The translations under genes and the position numbers were made by a program. Below are positions 7,880 to 16,349 of a stretch of 31,731 nucleotides of DNA, piece by piece. The DNA is taken from positions 1 to 31,731 of IMG/VR virus record IMGVR_UViG_3300036944_000597, one strand, 5' to 3'. A model generated the notes under the pieces. The model made no database searches, had not been told where the DNA came from, and saw only the letters and a list, made by a program, of their open reading frames with translations. Origin of the DNA: a virus. How positions within the stretch are numbered: the first letter of the stretch is position 1; each line of letters opens with the position of its first letter.

Positions 7880-8527
7880 TTAGATTATTTTAGGACCGAT
7901 GTACGTACCCACAATAATCAAAGTACTAGATTGAGTCCAGAAAACTTTAACATTCCAAACACCATTATCCCCTAAGCCTCTTGTCATCAAGTCATACTCA
8001 ATGTGCTGCCCAGCTGGATTAGAAGTTATGGTGTGATTACCTATGCTATAGTTAGATGCGTCAGCTCCCCAGATGATTATATTGGAGTACGATGATTCAG
8101 TTCTGTTACCAGCTGTGTATACTCTTGTGATGCCTGTACCTACGGATGATGGGCTGAGCATACCGGCTACATTGTTTATTAGTAAGTTACCGCCTGCCGC
8201 CCCAGCTTGTGACCAGCGGAATTCAAGACCGCCAAGTATAAGACTCTTAGCATTGGCTGCTGTGATAGTGACCTCAATAGACCCTACCTCCATACCAGTG
8301 CCTGCAATTGGGCTAGTAACTGGAGGCTCCACCCAAGTACCTGCACCTGACAACAATCGACCTTGTTGCCCTATCGCAGGTGCGGGGACAATACCAACTT
8401 TACCAGCCACTGAAGCAGTAGCTCCAACCATTGGAGCTGTTAGCTTGTAAAGCTCGTCGGAGTTGCTGTTAGCTTTCTCCATTTCAACGCCCCAAGTAGA
8501 AGGCTCAGTGTGTATAGCTCTTGCCAT
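7880..8527 (-). CDS. Tail fibre protein
   Basis: A 215-residue protein with the motif VGKVGIVPAPAIGQQGRLLSGAGTW at about residues 43-67, a pattern common in tail fibres just before the receptor-binding tip (G.VPAP..G....L.G.G.W). After a PPVTSPIAGTG linker the C-terminal ~130 residues are beta-rich (IEVTITAANAKSLILGGLEFRW, NIIIWGADASNYSIGNHTITS, VWNVKVFWTQSSTLIIVGTYIG) and probably form the trimeric tip. The N-terminus is short, so it probably docks on another fibre or baseplate protein. An AAGGAG ribosome site lies inside the end of the 39-residue ORF just upstream, suggesting translational coupling. Confidence 0.75.
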   Translation of the reverse strand: MARAIHTEPSTWGVEMEKANSNSDELYKLTAPMVGATASVAGKVGIVPAPAIGQQGRLLSGAGTWVEPPVTSPIAGTGMEVGSIEVTITAANAKSLILGGLEFRWSQAGAAGGNLLINNVAGMLSPSSVGTGITRVYTAGNRTESSYSNIIIWGADASNYSIGNHTITSNPAGQHIEYDLMTRGLGDNGVWNVKVFWTQSSTLIIVGTYIGPKII

Positions 8528-8531
8528 AGTA

Positions 8532-8651
8532 TTAGCTCCTTAGTTTAGTAGGTGAAGTTAGTACAGTAGACGCGCGCAAAGACGAAACAGTTCCAGCAAT
8601 AAGGGGCGTCCGTAATTCCCTGATTAATGGAACAATTAAACTAGTCTTCAT
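8532..8651 (-). CDS. 39-residue ORF between leader element A and the tail fibre gene
   Basis: A short reading frame, MKTSLIVPLIRELRTPLI... ending TKLRS. It has a GGAG Shine-Dalgarno sequence (complement of 8658-8661) six bases before its ATG, and its stop lies four bases before the fibre ATG, with the fibre's ribosome site embedded in its last codons. The N-terminus is hydrophobic with basic residues, and the remainder is Ser/Thr-rich. The position directly after the structured leader element and the coupling to the fibre gene suggest either a leader peptide or a small virion protein. No family recognised. Confidence 0.6.
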   Translation of the reverse strand: MKTSLIVPLIRELRTPLIAGTVSSLRASTVLTSPTKLRS

Positions 8652-8679
8652 AAGTCACTCCAGTGGTTAGGTTGGTGGT

Positions 8680-8818
8680 GGTGTATTTCGTGGGACAACA
8701 GCTGTGATAGTATAACCTTATTGACGGCAGTCAAGGGCCGCTCCTTCGTCGCTTCCTCCCTTGACTTGCCTTACCATAAGGTTATCCTTATCACAAGTTG
8801 TCCTGCCGAAAATACACC
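8680..8818 (-). promoter_or_regulatory. Structured leader element, copy A (before tail-fibre block)
   Basis: An imperfect hairpin of 139 nt. Sense-strand 5' end GGTGTATTTTCGGC pairs with GCACGAAATACACC-like sequence at the 3' end (bulged U, then a C/A mismatch). The next helices are AGGACAAC with GTTGTCCC and TTGTGATA with TATCACAG, then AATAACCTTAT-type pairing with ATAAGGTTAT (8711-8721 with 8776-8785), then AAGTCAAGGG with CCCTTGACT. The apical loop on the sense strand starts AGGAAGCGA. It begins 31 nt after the stop of the 1850-residue protein and ends 19 nt before the GGAG of the 39-residue ORF. Same family as copies B and C; it shares their blocks but the intervening helices have different, still complementary, sequences. 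It lacks a U-run, so it is not an ordinary terminator. Confidence 0.85.
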
Positions 8819-8848
8819 TTGGCAGGTGCGCAGTAGGTTAGCCCCTTA

Positions 8849-11800
8849 CTACTCTGGAACATTCCATGGATTGATGTACTGTGTAACATCTGCACCCATT
8901 ACCTGCTGCATGTATCTGCCAGTTACGTTGTCGTTCTTTTCGTGCATGTTGTAAATTTGACTTTGAGTTGCAGACTGGAATAGGTTCTGGCTCCAAGTAT
9001 CGTAAGTGTTAATATCACCACCACGATTTACAAACTCCTGCATAGTGTTGTTGTACTGCTCACCATCCCAGTTGTTTGCATTTATGTTAGCCTTCACTAC
9101 TGAGCCTAGGCTCTTTAAGTCCTCCTGTCTGGCAGCTTCAAACTTAACTGCGCGGTAGTATGTAGCTACTGCAACAGCCTCGTCCATGCCCCTAGCACCT
9201 GCCACCCTTGCAGCCATTTGGAAGAAGTCCAAGTCGCCAGTGTTAAGTAAGGTACTACCTTGGCTAGTGATACGCTCACCTGCCATCAACTGACCTATAC
9301 CTTGTAGTGGCCGGTTCACACCATTAGTTGCCAAAGCCTGTGTGAAAGTATCCCATACAGGAACTCCACCAGCTAGGTTATTAGCAGCCTGCCCCATTGA
9401 ACTGAAGAACTTAGTAGCCATACTAACAAGAGGTACTTCATCCAAACTAGAGGGGATAATAATAGGACTTCTAGGGTTCAAGTTCCCACGGCTAAAGAAG
9501 TCTACACCATCACCTACCATTGGACGGGTAAAGTTGGAAGCGATACCATATAGCATCCAGTCAGCAACCTTACCAAAGCCTGCTGGCATTTCCCCACCTA
9601 AGGCATTGTTGATTCCAGTGTAGAAGTCACCTTCGTAATTGGAACGCTCCGCTACATGGTTGTTCAATAGCTCGAAGCCTGGAGTTGATTGCATGCCAAA
9701 GATACCAGTCTGTAAACCCATCATAGCTGCTGCACGACTAGGCTTCTCACCTAAGTGGCGCATAAGCTGCTGGATTAAGTTGAACTGATAAGTCTGGAAC
9801 AATCCCACTGCCTGACCTGCCCAACCTTGGAACATAGCTGGACGTTGTGCGTAGTGGTAGTTACCTGTCACCCGGTTAACGTAGGTTTGGATTGCCATGT
9901 CAGCAACCTTACCTGTTACACCGGCAGCAGTAAGTACTTGGTTAGCCATGTCCGCAGCCATGAAGCGTACATAATCTTCCGTGGAATCGCCCCACTTAGC
10001 TAAGTAGTCTATTGTCTTGCCCATGGTTTCAGTAAGCGCACCAGCCGCCCCAGCTGCATCCGTCACCAGCTTCTGGCCTACAAGCGCAGCACTATCCACA
10101 GCGTTCATGTACAGTTGCGCTCGCTCACCTATGATACCAAGCTGCATGTACTTCTCACGAAGCTCAGGCTTCTTGAACCAGTTGACAGTGGCCTGACTCA
10201 TTAGTTTACCATTGGACATCTCACTAGCCAGTACTTTACCTGCTTTGTCAGTAGCTTCCACAGTCAGGCTCTTGCCCAATGCTTGACGACGCAATTCAGG
10301 AATGGCATCAATCAAGTGCTTAATCTCAGGGTTAGCTAAGATAGGCAAACTGATAGCGTTGATGATAGGCTGCACATAGTCCAAGCGCAAGGTAAAGGTA
10401 GCACCTATCCAGTTAAGCTTAGGTACAACAGATGCCAAGATTTGAGAGTTAACCTTCTGACTGCGTACAAGATAATCTTGCATCTCGTCATTGTAAGGTT
10501 GAGGCAGCCCATACTTCTCTGCCAATTTATTCATCTCTTGGTAGTTACCTTCCGCAGCACCGGCAGCTTTTACACCAGCAGCACGTAACGGGGCAGTTAC
10601 TATTGTGTTCCACACGTCACTAAACAGTTCATCCGCTGCACGCTGTACGTTACGCCATGTTTTGAACCTGTTGTCATTAGGCATGTTGAGCATAGTAGCC
10701 ATACGGTCTTGTGCAATTGAAGCTTCCTTGTTCTTTGTCCCCAGATCACCTGCACTATTCAAGCGCATATCTTCCAGAGTTTGCAGCAATTGGAACTCTT
10801 CATCGTAGTACTGCTTCTGCAGGTTAGTAAGCACACCGCGAGCTTGACGCTTGTAACTTTGCAACGTAGACCATGCAATCTGAATGTTAGGGTCAGGCAT
10901 AATGTCTGCTGCCTTACCAGTATTCAACTTGCTGTGATCCATGTAGAAGCTATCAATGTTTAAGCCATCTTCATAATCCTGCAGTAGCTGCTTGTGGCGC
11001 TCGGCGTTGGCATTAGGAGTTATGGTTTCAAAGTCGTTACCATACTTACTGCGTAACAAGCTTAGCTTCTCTTCCACAACTTCAGCGTTAGGGCCGCCGA
11101 TAATCATAAACTCGCGGTCACCCATAAGGCCAGGCTTAGTAGGTTTGACAAAGTTAATTACCTTGTACAAGTCACGGTCGATAGTGCCAGGATAGAATTG
11201 ATTGGCATTCCAATTGGCTGACTTACCACGTAAGCTTGCACTAAGCTGTGCACCTTTAACTGTGTGCTGGTTAACCTCACGCAACGCTCGCCAGTAGTTA
11301 GCTACAGAAGCGTTCTCCACAGTAGCTAGTTGATGCTTAATCATCTCATCCAATTTGGTAAGCAGTCGGTTATCAACTTTGGTAGCCATTGCAAAGTCTT
11401 CCAAGGCTGCAAGCAAATCAGAGCTTATAGTCTTGAGAGCTCCAGCCTTGGCCACGTGCGCGGTGAGCTGGTCAAGTACAGGGTTAAGTGCCTTGGCTTT
11501 CTCAGCAGCTAACTTGAGTACGTCAGGGTCATTGGCTTCACCAGCGCTTTGTGCAATACGGTTAAACCAAACCTTGACTGCGCCACCCTGCGCATCCATA
11601 CCAGTAAACTTCCACTCTGGCGGCACTTCTTCCATCTTGTACTGACGGAACTTAGAAGTACTTACAGCTAACTCTGCAACCGCAGCAGGGTCACGAGCTA
11701 TTGAATGGACTGCAGGCTCCACACCTTCGGAAATACGCTTATCACTGAAGGCACCTAAGATACCTAAGGAACGGCCACTGGCATTGGCATGTTCCACTTC

Positions 11801-14401
11801 ACTACCATAAGCCCCTTGCTGTGCTCCAAAGAAGCCTTGAGCATCATCAGTTTCAACAACCTTACGATACCGATTCTCACCAGCTTGTAATGTTGTAGGT
11901 GGCAATTGGAATTTAGCACCTTTAAATGCTGAGCCATAGTAAGATAGGATTTGCGACTGCGCTGCCTGCCTTACCATGTCAGTACGTTTCTTCGCCATTG
12001 CAGCAGAGCGTACTTCAGCTTCGTTACGTGGGGCATTCAAGTCGCGGTCGTAGGTAAGCTTAACCTGAGTAGGCATACGTGGGTCATAAGTCTCAGACCA
12101 CGAACCCATACCCATCTCAGTTGAATCTTCCTTAATACCTTTATGGATTGCAGCGTACTGTTGCCACTTAACATCGGTATCCAGTACGCGTGCAATATCC
12201 GTTTCGCTAAATGCTTGTGGCTTATCCTTACCGCTTAAGTTCTTAGTGCGCAGTTCCTGACCTACACGCGCCTTTTCCTTGAGACTGTACTTGCGAAAGT
12301 TAGCTTGCATAGCGTCAGGTGACACAGCCATATTGAACTCAATGCGTGTACCCCGTAAGCCTGTGCGAGGGTCAAAGTCATCTACAATAACATTGCCTTT
12401 GTAGCCTGACTTCATAGCTTCTAGCGCACGGTAATGCCCAACAAAGTCATCAGGACGTAGCACAATCTCTGGAAGTTCCAAGTCAATAGGATTAGACTTA
12501 GCCCATAAGTACTTAGCGCTGGCAATCACTGGCGTATCTTTCATAACATCCAGTGGTTTATCCAACCCTTCATACACGCGCGTATCTTGGCCGTACTTAA
12601 CAAAAGCTTTAGCCCCTTGGAGGCGGTAAGTACCCATGTCCGCGATTGTAGGTTGACGGTCTACCTGCGACGCAAGCTTACCATTCTTCAAATCCATATA
12701 AGCATCTGAGGTACGCATGCGGGAACGTATAGCATTATTACCACGGAACAGGGAATCCAAAGACTTGAGTTCCAGTGATACAGCTTCATAACGGTCTGAA
12801 GTAAATACAGCCAATGAGTCTGCTAATAACTCGTCAGGGTTATTGACATAATCTATGTCAGCCTTCCTGCTATTTATCTGCTTCACTACATCGTCATAAG
12901 CAGCAGAGTCGGGAGCTAAATCAGCTAACTGCTTTTCAAACTCTTTAATCTCCAGCTGGTAACGGTCTGCCCTAGCCCAAAGACCTGGTCTAGCCATGCG
13001 AGAGGCTTTAACCATCTCTCTGCGGTACTGCTGGCCTAACTCATCAGCCTCCAAACGTCGTGCTAACTTCCAGCCTGTTAGGTGCCCAATCTCATGACGC
13101 AGGGTAAACATAGCTTGCTGCTGGCTGTCTGCCATAGGCATATTAACAATTGCAATGCCCTTACCCTGCTGACTTGTGGCCGTCCCATAGCTTAAATCAA
13201 AGCTATTTTGTGCACGCTCCATAGCCTCCTGCTGGCTCATACTAGGGAAGTGCTCACGCAACTTTGTAGCGTACTCGTCTACACTTTCAACTGCATAGTT
13301 AACTTCGGCGCGGGGTTCAAACACGGTATAGTTTTCGTGGACGCCTTTAATCTTGCTCAGGCCTACTACACTGTGGATGGATTTGTCCACCTCGCCTTTA
13401 AGTAACATCTCTGTCAAGGCTAGGCTTAGATGGCCACCATACTCCTCACTGCCTGCCCACGTACTAGACTTAGAAGTCTCGCGAACCAATCGCCCTATCT
13501 CAAACCTTGCCTGCTCCTCAATCTTGAACAGTTCAGTGCGGACGGTTGCATTAGTAGCAGCGTCACTGCCTAGGCGGTTACGTAAAGTAGATAGGTCTTC
13601 TAAGGCTAAAGCTATGGCGTCACCTGGGTTTACATCCAAGTTAGATTTGGAAAGCTTTAAGCTTATACCATCGCGAGCTTCACTAAAGACAGTGCGTACT
13701 GCACCCTGCATTTCATTCTTGAGGCGCACTGACATAGCTACGCCGCCAATGCCGCCACCTAAGACTGTACCTAACATGAGAGAGCCCATGTTGTTGCCAA
13801 TGGAATCAAGGTAATCCAAGTCCCCATCATTAAGCATGGAGTGCTGGTTCATTGTAAGCACGATTGCAGTTTCAGCAAACGCAGCTTCCAAGAATTGCTG
13901 GTGAAAACCTTGTGACGCTGCGCGCCGAGATAGTTTCATTTCAGAGGTTGCCAATGTGCCAGTCTCACGCATGTTCTTAGCCAGTGCATCCACTTGATTC
14001 TTAGGCACTAATGCTGCACGAATACCAGTAACAGAGCGGCTAGCTGATGTACTAGCTGCCAATCCTTTCTGAGCTAAGTGCAGAGCCTTCATTCCTAAGA
14101 CCCCAGGCAATACTGAGCCAACGACTACACCGCCGAAGTCTACTAAGGTTCTATTCTCCTCAGCATACTTGGCGGTTGCAGTCATGCCAATGTCATTAAG
14201 CTTGTCAACAAAGTCAACTTCTTCAATGTCGGCACCTAACATATTGGCAAATGCGGCGCCAGTGTTCCGAAGCCCATAGGCTCCAGAAGCTATTGACGCT
14301 GTGATGCCATGCTTAGCGAAGTCAGTTACTGGAGTGTACCAACTCTGGTCTTCGTCTACTTCCATGGACTTGTAGTAGGATGTGATTTCGTTGTAGTTCA
14401 T
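8849..14401 (-). CDS. Giant internal virion/ejection protein with HEIGH zinc-peptidase motif
   Basis: An 1850-residue protein, the largest gene in the window, third in a run of ejection-type genes. An Ala/Gly-rich segment near residues 30-110 (TASIASGAYGLRNTGAAFANML, DFGGVVVGSVLPGVLGMKALHLA) looks membrane-active. HEIGH at residues 436-440, preceded by FTLR, is an HExxH zinc-protease signature; about 85 residues on, NPDELLADSLAVF matches the acidic third-ligand region seen in phage zincin-like peptidases. The rest is long, mostly helical and charged, with Ala-rich hydrophobic stretches near 1340-1500. Ejected proteins of this size (compare T7 gp16) form the trans-envelope conduit and carry a wall-degrading domain; here a protease domain may do that. 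It is followed by leader element A. The function is inferred from size, position and motif. Confidence 0.75.
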   Translation of the reverse strand: MNYNEITSYYKSMEVDEDQSWYTPVTDFAKHGITASIASGAYGLRNTGAAFANMLGADIEEVDFVDKLNDIGMTATAKYAEENRTLVDFGGVVVGSVLPGVLGMKALHLAQKGLAASTSASRSVTGIRAALVPKNQVDALAKNMRETGTLATSEMKLSRRAASQGFHQQFLEAAFAETAIVLTMNQHSMLNDGDLDYLDSIGNNMGSLMLGTVLGGGIGGVAMSVRLKNEMQGAVRTVFSEARDGISLKLSKSNLDVNPGDAIALALEDLSTLRNRLGSDAATNATVRTELFKIEEQARFEIGRLVRETSKSSTWAGSEEYGGHLSLALTEMLLKGEVDKSIHSVVGLSKIKGVHENYTVFEPRAEVNYAVESVDEYATKLREHFPSMSQQEAMERAQNSFDLSYGTATSQQGKGIAIVNMPMADSQQQAMFTLRHEIGHLTGWKLARRLEADELGQQYRREMVKASRMARPGLWARADRYQLEIKEFEKQLADLAPDSAAYDDVVKQINSRKADIDYVNNPDELLADSLAVFTSDRYEAVSLELKSLDSLFRGNNAIRSRMRTSDAYMDLKNGKLASQVDRQPTIADMGTYRLQGAKAFVKYGQDTRVYEGLDKPLDVMKDTPVIASAKYLWAKSNPIDLELPEIVLRPDDFVGHYRALEAMKSGYKGNVIVDDFDPRTGLRGTRIEFNMAVSPDAMQANFRKYSLKEKARVGQELRTKNLSGKDKPQAFSETDIARVLDTDVKWQQYAAIHKGIKEDSTEMGMGSWSETYDPRMPTQVKLTYDRDLNAPRNEAEVRSAAMAKKRTDMVRQAAQSQILSYYGSAFKGAKFQLPPTTLQAGENRYRKVVETDDAQGFFGAQQGAYGSEVEHANASGRSLGILGAFSDKRISEGVEPAVHSIARDPAAVAELAVSTSKFRQYKMEEVPPEWKFTGMDAQGGAVKVWFNRIAQSAGEANDPDVLKLAAEKAKALNPVLDQLTAHVAKAGALKTISSDLLAALEDFAMATKVDNRLLTKLDEMIKHQLATVENASVANYWRALREVNQHTVKGAQLSASLRGKSANWNANQFYPGTIDRDLYKVINFVKPTKPGLMGDREFMIIGGPNAEVVEEKLSLLRSKYGNDFETITPNANAERHKQLLQDYEDGLNIDSFYMDHSKLNTGKAADIMPDPNIQIAWSTLQSYKRQARGVLTNLQKQYYDEEFQLLQTLEDMRLNSAGDLGTKNKEASIAQDRMATMLNMPNDNRFKTWRNVQRAADELFSDVWNTIVTAPLRAAGVKAAGAAEGNYQEMNKLAEKYGLPQPYNDEMQDYLVRSQKVNSQILASVVPKLNWIGATFTLRLDYVQPIINAISLPILANPEIKHLIDAIPELRRQALGKSLTVEATDKAGKVLASEMSNGKLMSQATVNWFKKPELREKYMQLGIIGERAQLYMNAVDSAALVGQKLVTDAAGAAGALTETMGKTIDYLAKWGDSTEDYVRFMAADMANQVLTAAGVTGKVADMAIQTYVNRVTGNYHYAQRPAMFQGWAGQAVGLFQTYQFNLIQQLMRHLGEKPSRAAAMMGLQTGIFGMQSTPGFELLNNHVAERSNYEGDFYTGINNALGGEMPAGFGKVADWMLYGIASNFTRPMVGDGVDFFSRGNLNPRSPIIIPSSLDEVPLVSMATKFFSSMGQAANNLAGGVPVWDTFTQALATNGVNRPLQGIGQLMAGERITSQGSTLLNTGDLDFFQMAARVAGARGMDEAVAVATYYRAVKFEAARQEDLKSLGSVVKANINANNWDGEQYNNTMQEFVNRGGDINTYDTWSQNLFQSATQSQIYNMHEKNDNVTGRYMQQVMGADVTQYINPWNVPE

Positions 14402-14409
14402 AACTTATC

Positions 14410-16338
14410 CTATCTTATAGAGTTACCTGATAAGTATCCAGGTTTGAATATGCTCTGAGACATTACACGTTTGGAGCGCTCTGTTACCAAAGCTTGGCGA
14501 TAGTACACTTCCAAGTCAGCCGCACTTTCAAGGTTTAAGCTACTCTTATCACTAAGTTTGGTAGGCTTAACAAGTGATTGCTTCCAGGTTGGGAAGGTAT
14601 CTTGAGTAGTCTTGTGCAAACGGAGTTGCTTGTACGCTGTGGCTTGGTATTTAGCAGCGACCTTAATAGAGCTAAAAGCTTTAGCATTATCCATTAAATC
14701 CGCGTCTGCCATAGTACCTACAAACACCGCTGCATTGGAGCCTAATACATCTTGCACCGATTGATTAGGCTTAGGTGCAATGTCTAACTTAATGGCATCA
14801 GCCTTACCAGATTGAACCAGTTCAACTATTTCAGGGTCAGCACCTGCTGCCAGCATCCGTTCCCTAATAGCTAAAGCATTCACCATTGTATCTGCATTAT
14901 CCAATGGAGTAAGGCCAGAAGCTTTGTTAAGGTCATCTTGAGCAAGTCTAATCTTGTCAGCATATTCCTTATCCAGCTCAGTTAGTACCTTACTATTGAG
15001 CACAGGTTTACCATCACGCCCTGTAGCAGTTAAAGCATACTTAGCTTCAATAGCTGCCACCGCTTCCTGCCCTGATGCAGTTTTCACACTCTGCATCGGG
15101 TTGGCCGCAAAAAAGGCATCCTTCTCTCGTTGGATTTTAGTAGCTAACAACTCCTGAGCTACTTTAACTGTAGTTCTGTCAGCTTCAGTAGTAGGTACAC
15201 GAGACACAGCCTTACTAACTGCTTCACTGACGGCAGTCTGGTCTTTGGTCATGGTGTAATCACGAGACAGTAAGTACTCGCCTAAGATAGGATTATCTAA
15301 CTTGGTTTCGTCCTGCAAAGTAACAGCAGTATTAAAGGTTACAATCTTATCTTCAGGAATACCGCGGGCTTCTTGATAAGCTTTGAAGGACAATTCAATG
15401 GTAGTACGCGACGCCTCGTTACGGTCATAGGCTTCCTTAGATGCCTTAGCCTGCAACTTAGCAGTATCCAATTGAACCCGCTCCATCTCAGCACGTACCA
15501 TTGTATTGCTAAGCTCGTTGGTCTTGCTCATAGCGTTAAGACGGTCATACGCCGCAGCGGAAATGTGCTGGTCGAATCCTAAAGCACTATTCATTGCCAT
15601 GAATTCTTCCCTGTTGAGTTCGTTACGCGCCTTACTTTGATTGACTAAAGCATTAGCCTGCTCGACCATCATAGTAGCTCGTGCCGTTTGCTCGGCGTTA
15701 GCATTGCCAGCTATAGCCTCATTAGCCATTAGAGAAGATTGCAATGCCTGGGTTGCATTAATTTCCTGCTGCTGGTTAAACTGCATCATCTGGGCGCTCA
15801 TTTCTAACTCTTCTTGAATATACCCAGCACTCAGAGCGCCCTTCAACCAGCCTAGTACATTCCCTGAATCCATCTGCGCTTGAGCTTCCAGCATCTCATT
15901 CTGGTCTCTTTGATGCTGCTCAAAGATTTTACGCTTAGTTTCTTTGTACTCCTCAGAGCCATAAGTCTCAGAATATTCGCGCAAGCCCCCAGCGTTAGCA
16001 GCTGCAGCAGCCTTAGCAGTTTCAAACTTAATACGTGCAAGTTCAATGGCGTTGTTAGTCCCAGTCTTAATCGACTGCTTGCCTTGAACGTTATTGGCTT
16101 TGGTATCTGCAAGCAAGACTTCAGCAGCTTGGCCTTTGGCTTTAGCACTGGCCTCGTAATTAGCTGAAGCATCTAAAGCACCTTGCACAATATTCTGCCC
16201 AGTAGCCTGTGGAATGTAAGGATTAGTCTTACTGGAGGTTAGTGTGGATTTAGTTTCCACAGTTTTGTTTTTGGTGGAGGTTAAAGGAGTAGGTTGGCCA
16301 ACGCCGCCCATACCCATTAAAAAATTAAGTACACTCAT
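14410..16338 (-). CDS. Internal virion/DNA-ejection protein, coiled-coil rich
   Basis: A 642-residue protein lying between two other ejection-type genes. After a short N-terminus with a Gly/Met stretch (FLMGMGGVGQ) and a Thr/Ser/Lys-rich linker, most of the sequence is Ala-, Gln- and Glu-rich and predicted helical (IELARIKFETAKAAAAANAGG, ETKRKIFEQHQRDQNEMLEAQAQM, EELEMSAQMMQFNQQQEINATQAL). It has no catalytic motif that I can see. This composition is typical of podovirus internal core proteins ejected with the DNA. A GGAG lies six bases before the ATG. The gap to the 1850-residue gene is nine bases, so the two are co-translated. Confidence 0.65.
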   Translation of the reverse strand: MSVLNFLMGMGGVGQPTPLTSTKNKTVETKSTLTSSKTNPYIPQATGQNIVQGALDASANYEASAKAKGQAAEVLLADTKANNVQGKQSIKTGTNNAIELARIKFETAKAAAAANAGGLREYSETYGSEEYKETKRKIFEQHQRDQNEMLEAQAQMDSGNVLGWLKGALSAGYIQEELEMSAQMMQFNQQQEINATQALQSSLMANEAIAGNANAEQTARATMMVEQANALVNQSKARNELNREEFMAMNSALGFDQHISAAAYDRLNAMSKTNELSNTMVRAEMERVQLDTAKLQAKASKEAYDRNEASRTTIELSFKAYQEARGIPEDKIVTFNTAVTLQDETKLDNPILGEYLLSRDYTMTKDQTAVSEAVSKAVSRVPTTEADRTTVKVAQELLATKIQREKDAFFAANPMQSVKTASGQEAVAAIEAKYALTATGRDGKPVLNSKVLTELDKEYADKIRLAQDDLNKASGLTPLDNADTMVNALAIRERMLAAGADPEIVELVQSGKADAIKLDIAPKPNQSVQDVLGSNAAVFVGTMADADLMDNAKAFSSIKVAAKYQATAYKQLRLHKTTQDTFPTWKQSLVKPTKLSDKSSLNLESAADLEVYYRQALVTERSKRVMSQSIFKPGYLSGNSIR

Positions 16339-16349
16339 GTCTTACTCCA

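Noticed and set aside
8680-8818. Leader elements as insertion sequences or MITEs with terminal inverted repeats
   Set aside because: Ends are inverted repeats, but no target duplications are visible, inner helices covary, and spacing to genes is fixed; structure selection explains these better than transposition.
13353-13814. + strand 153-residue frame inside the 1850-residue gene
   Set aside because: Antisense shadow; Pro/Ser/Arg-rich with no Shine-Dalgarno sequence.
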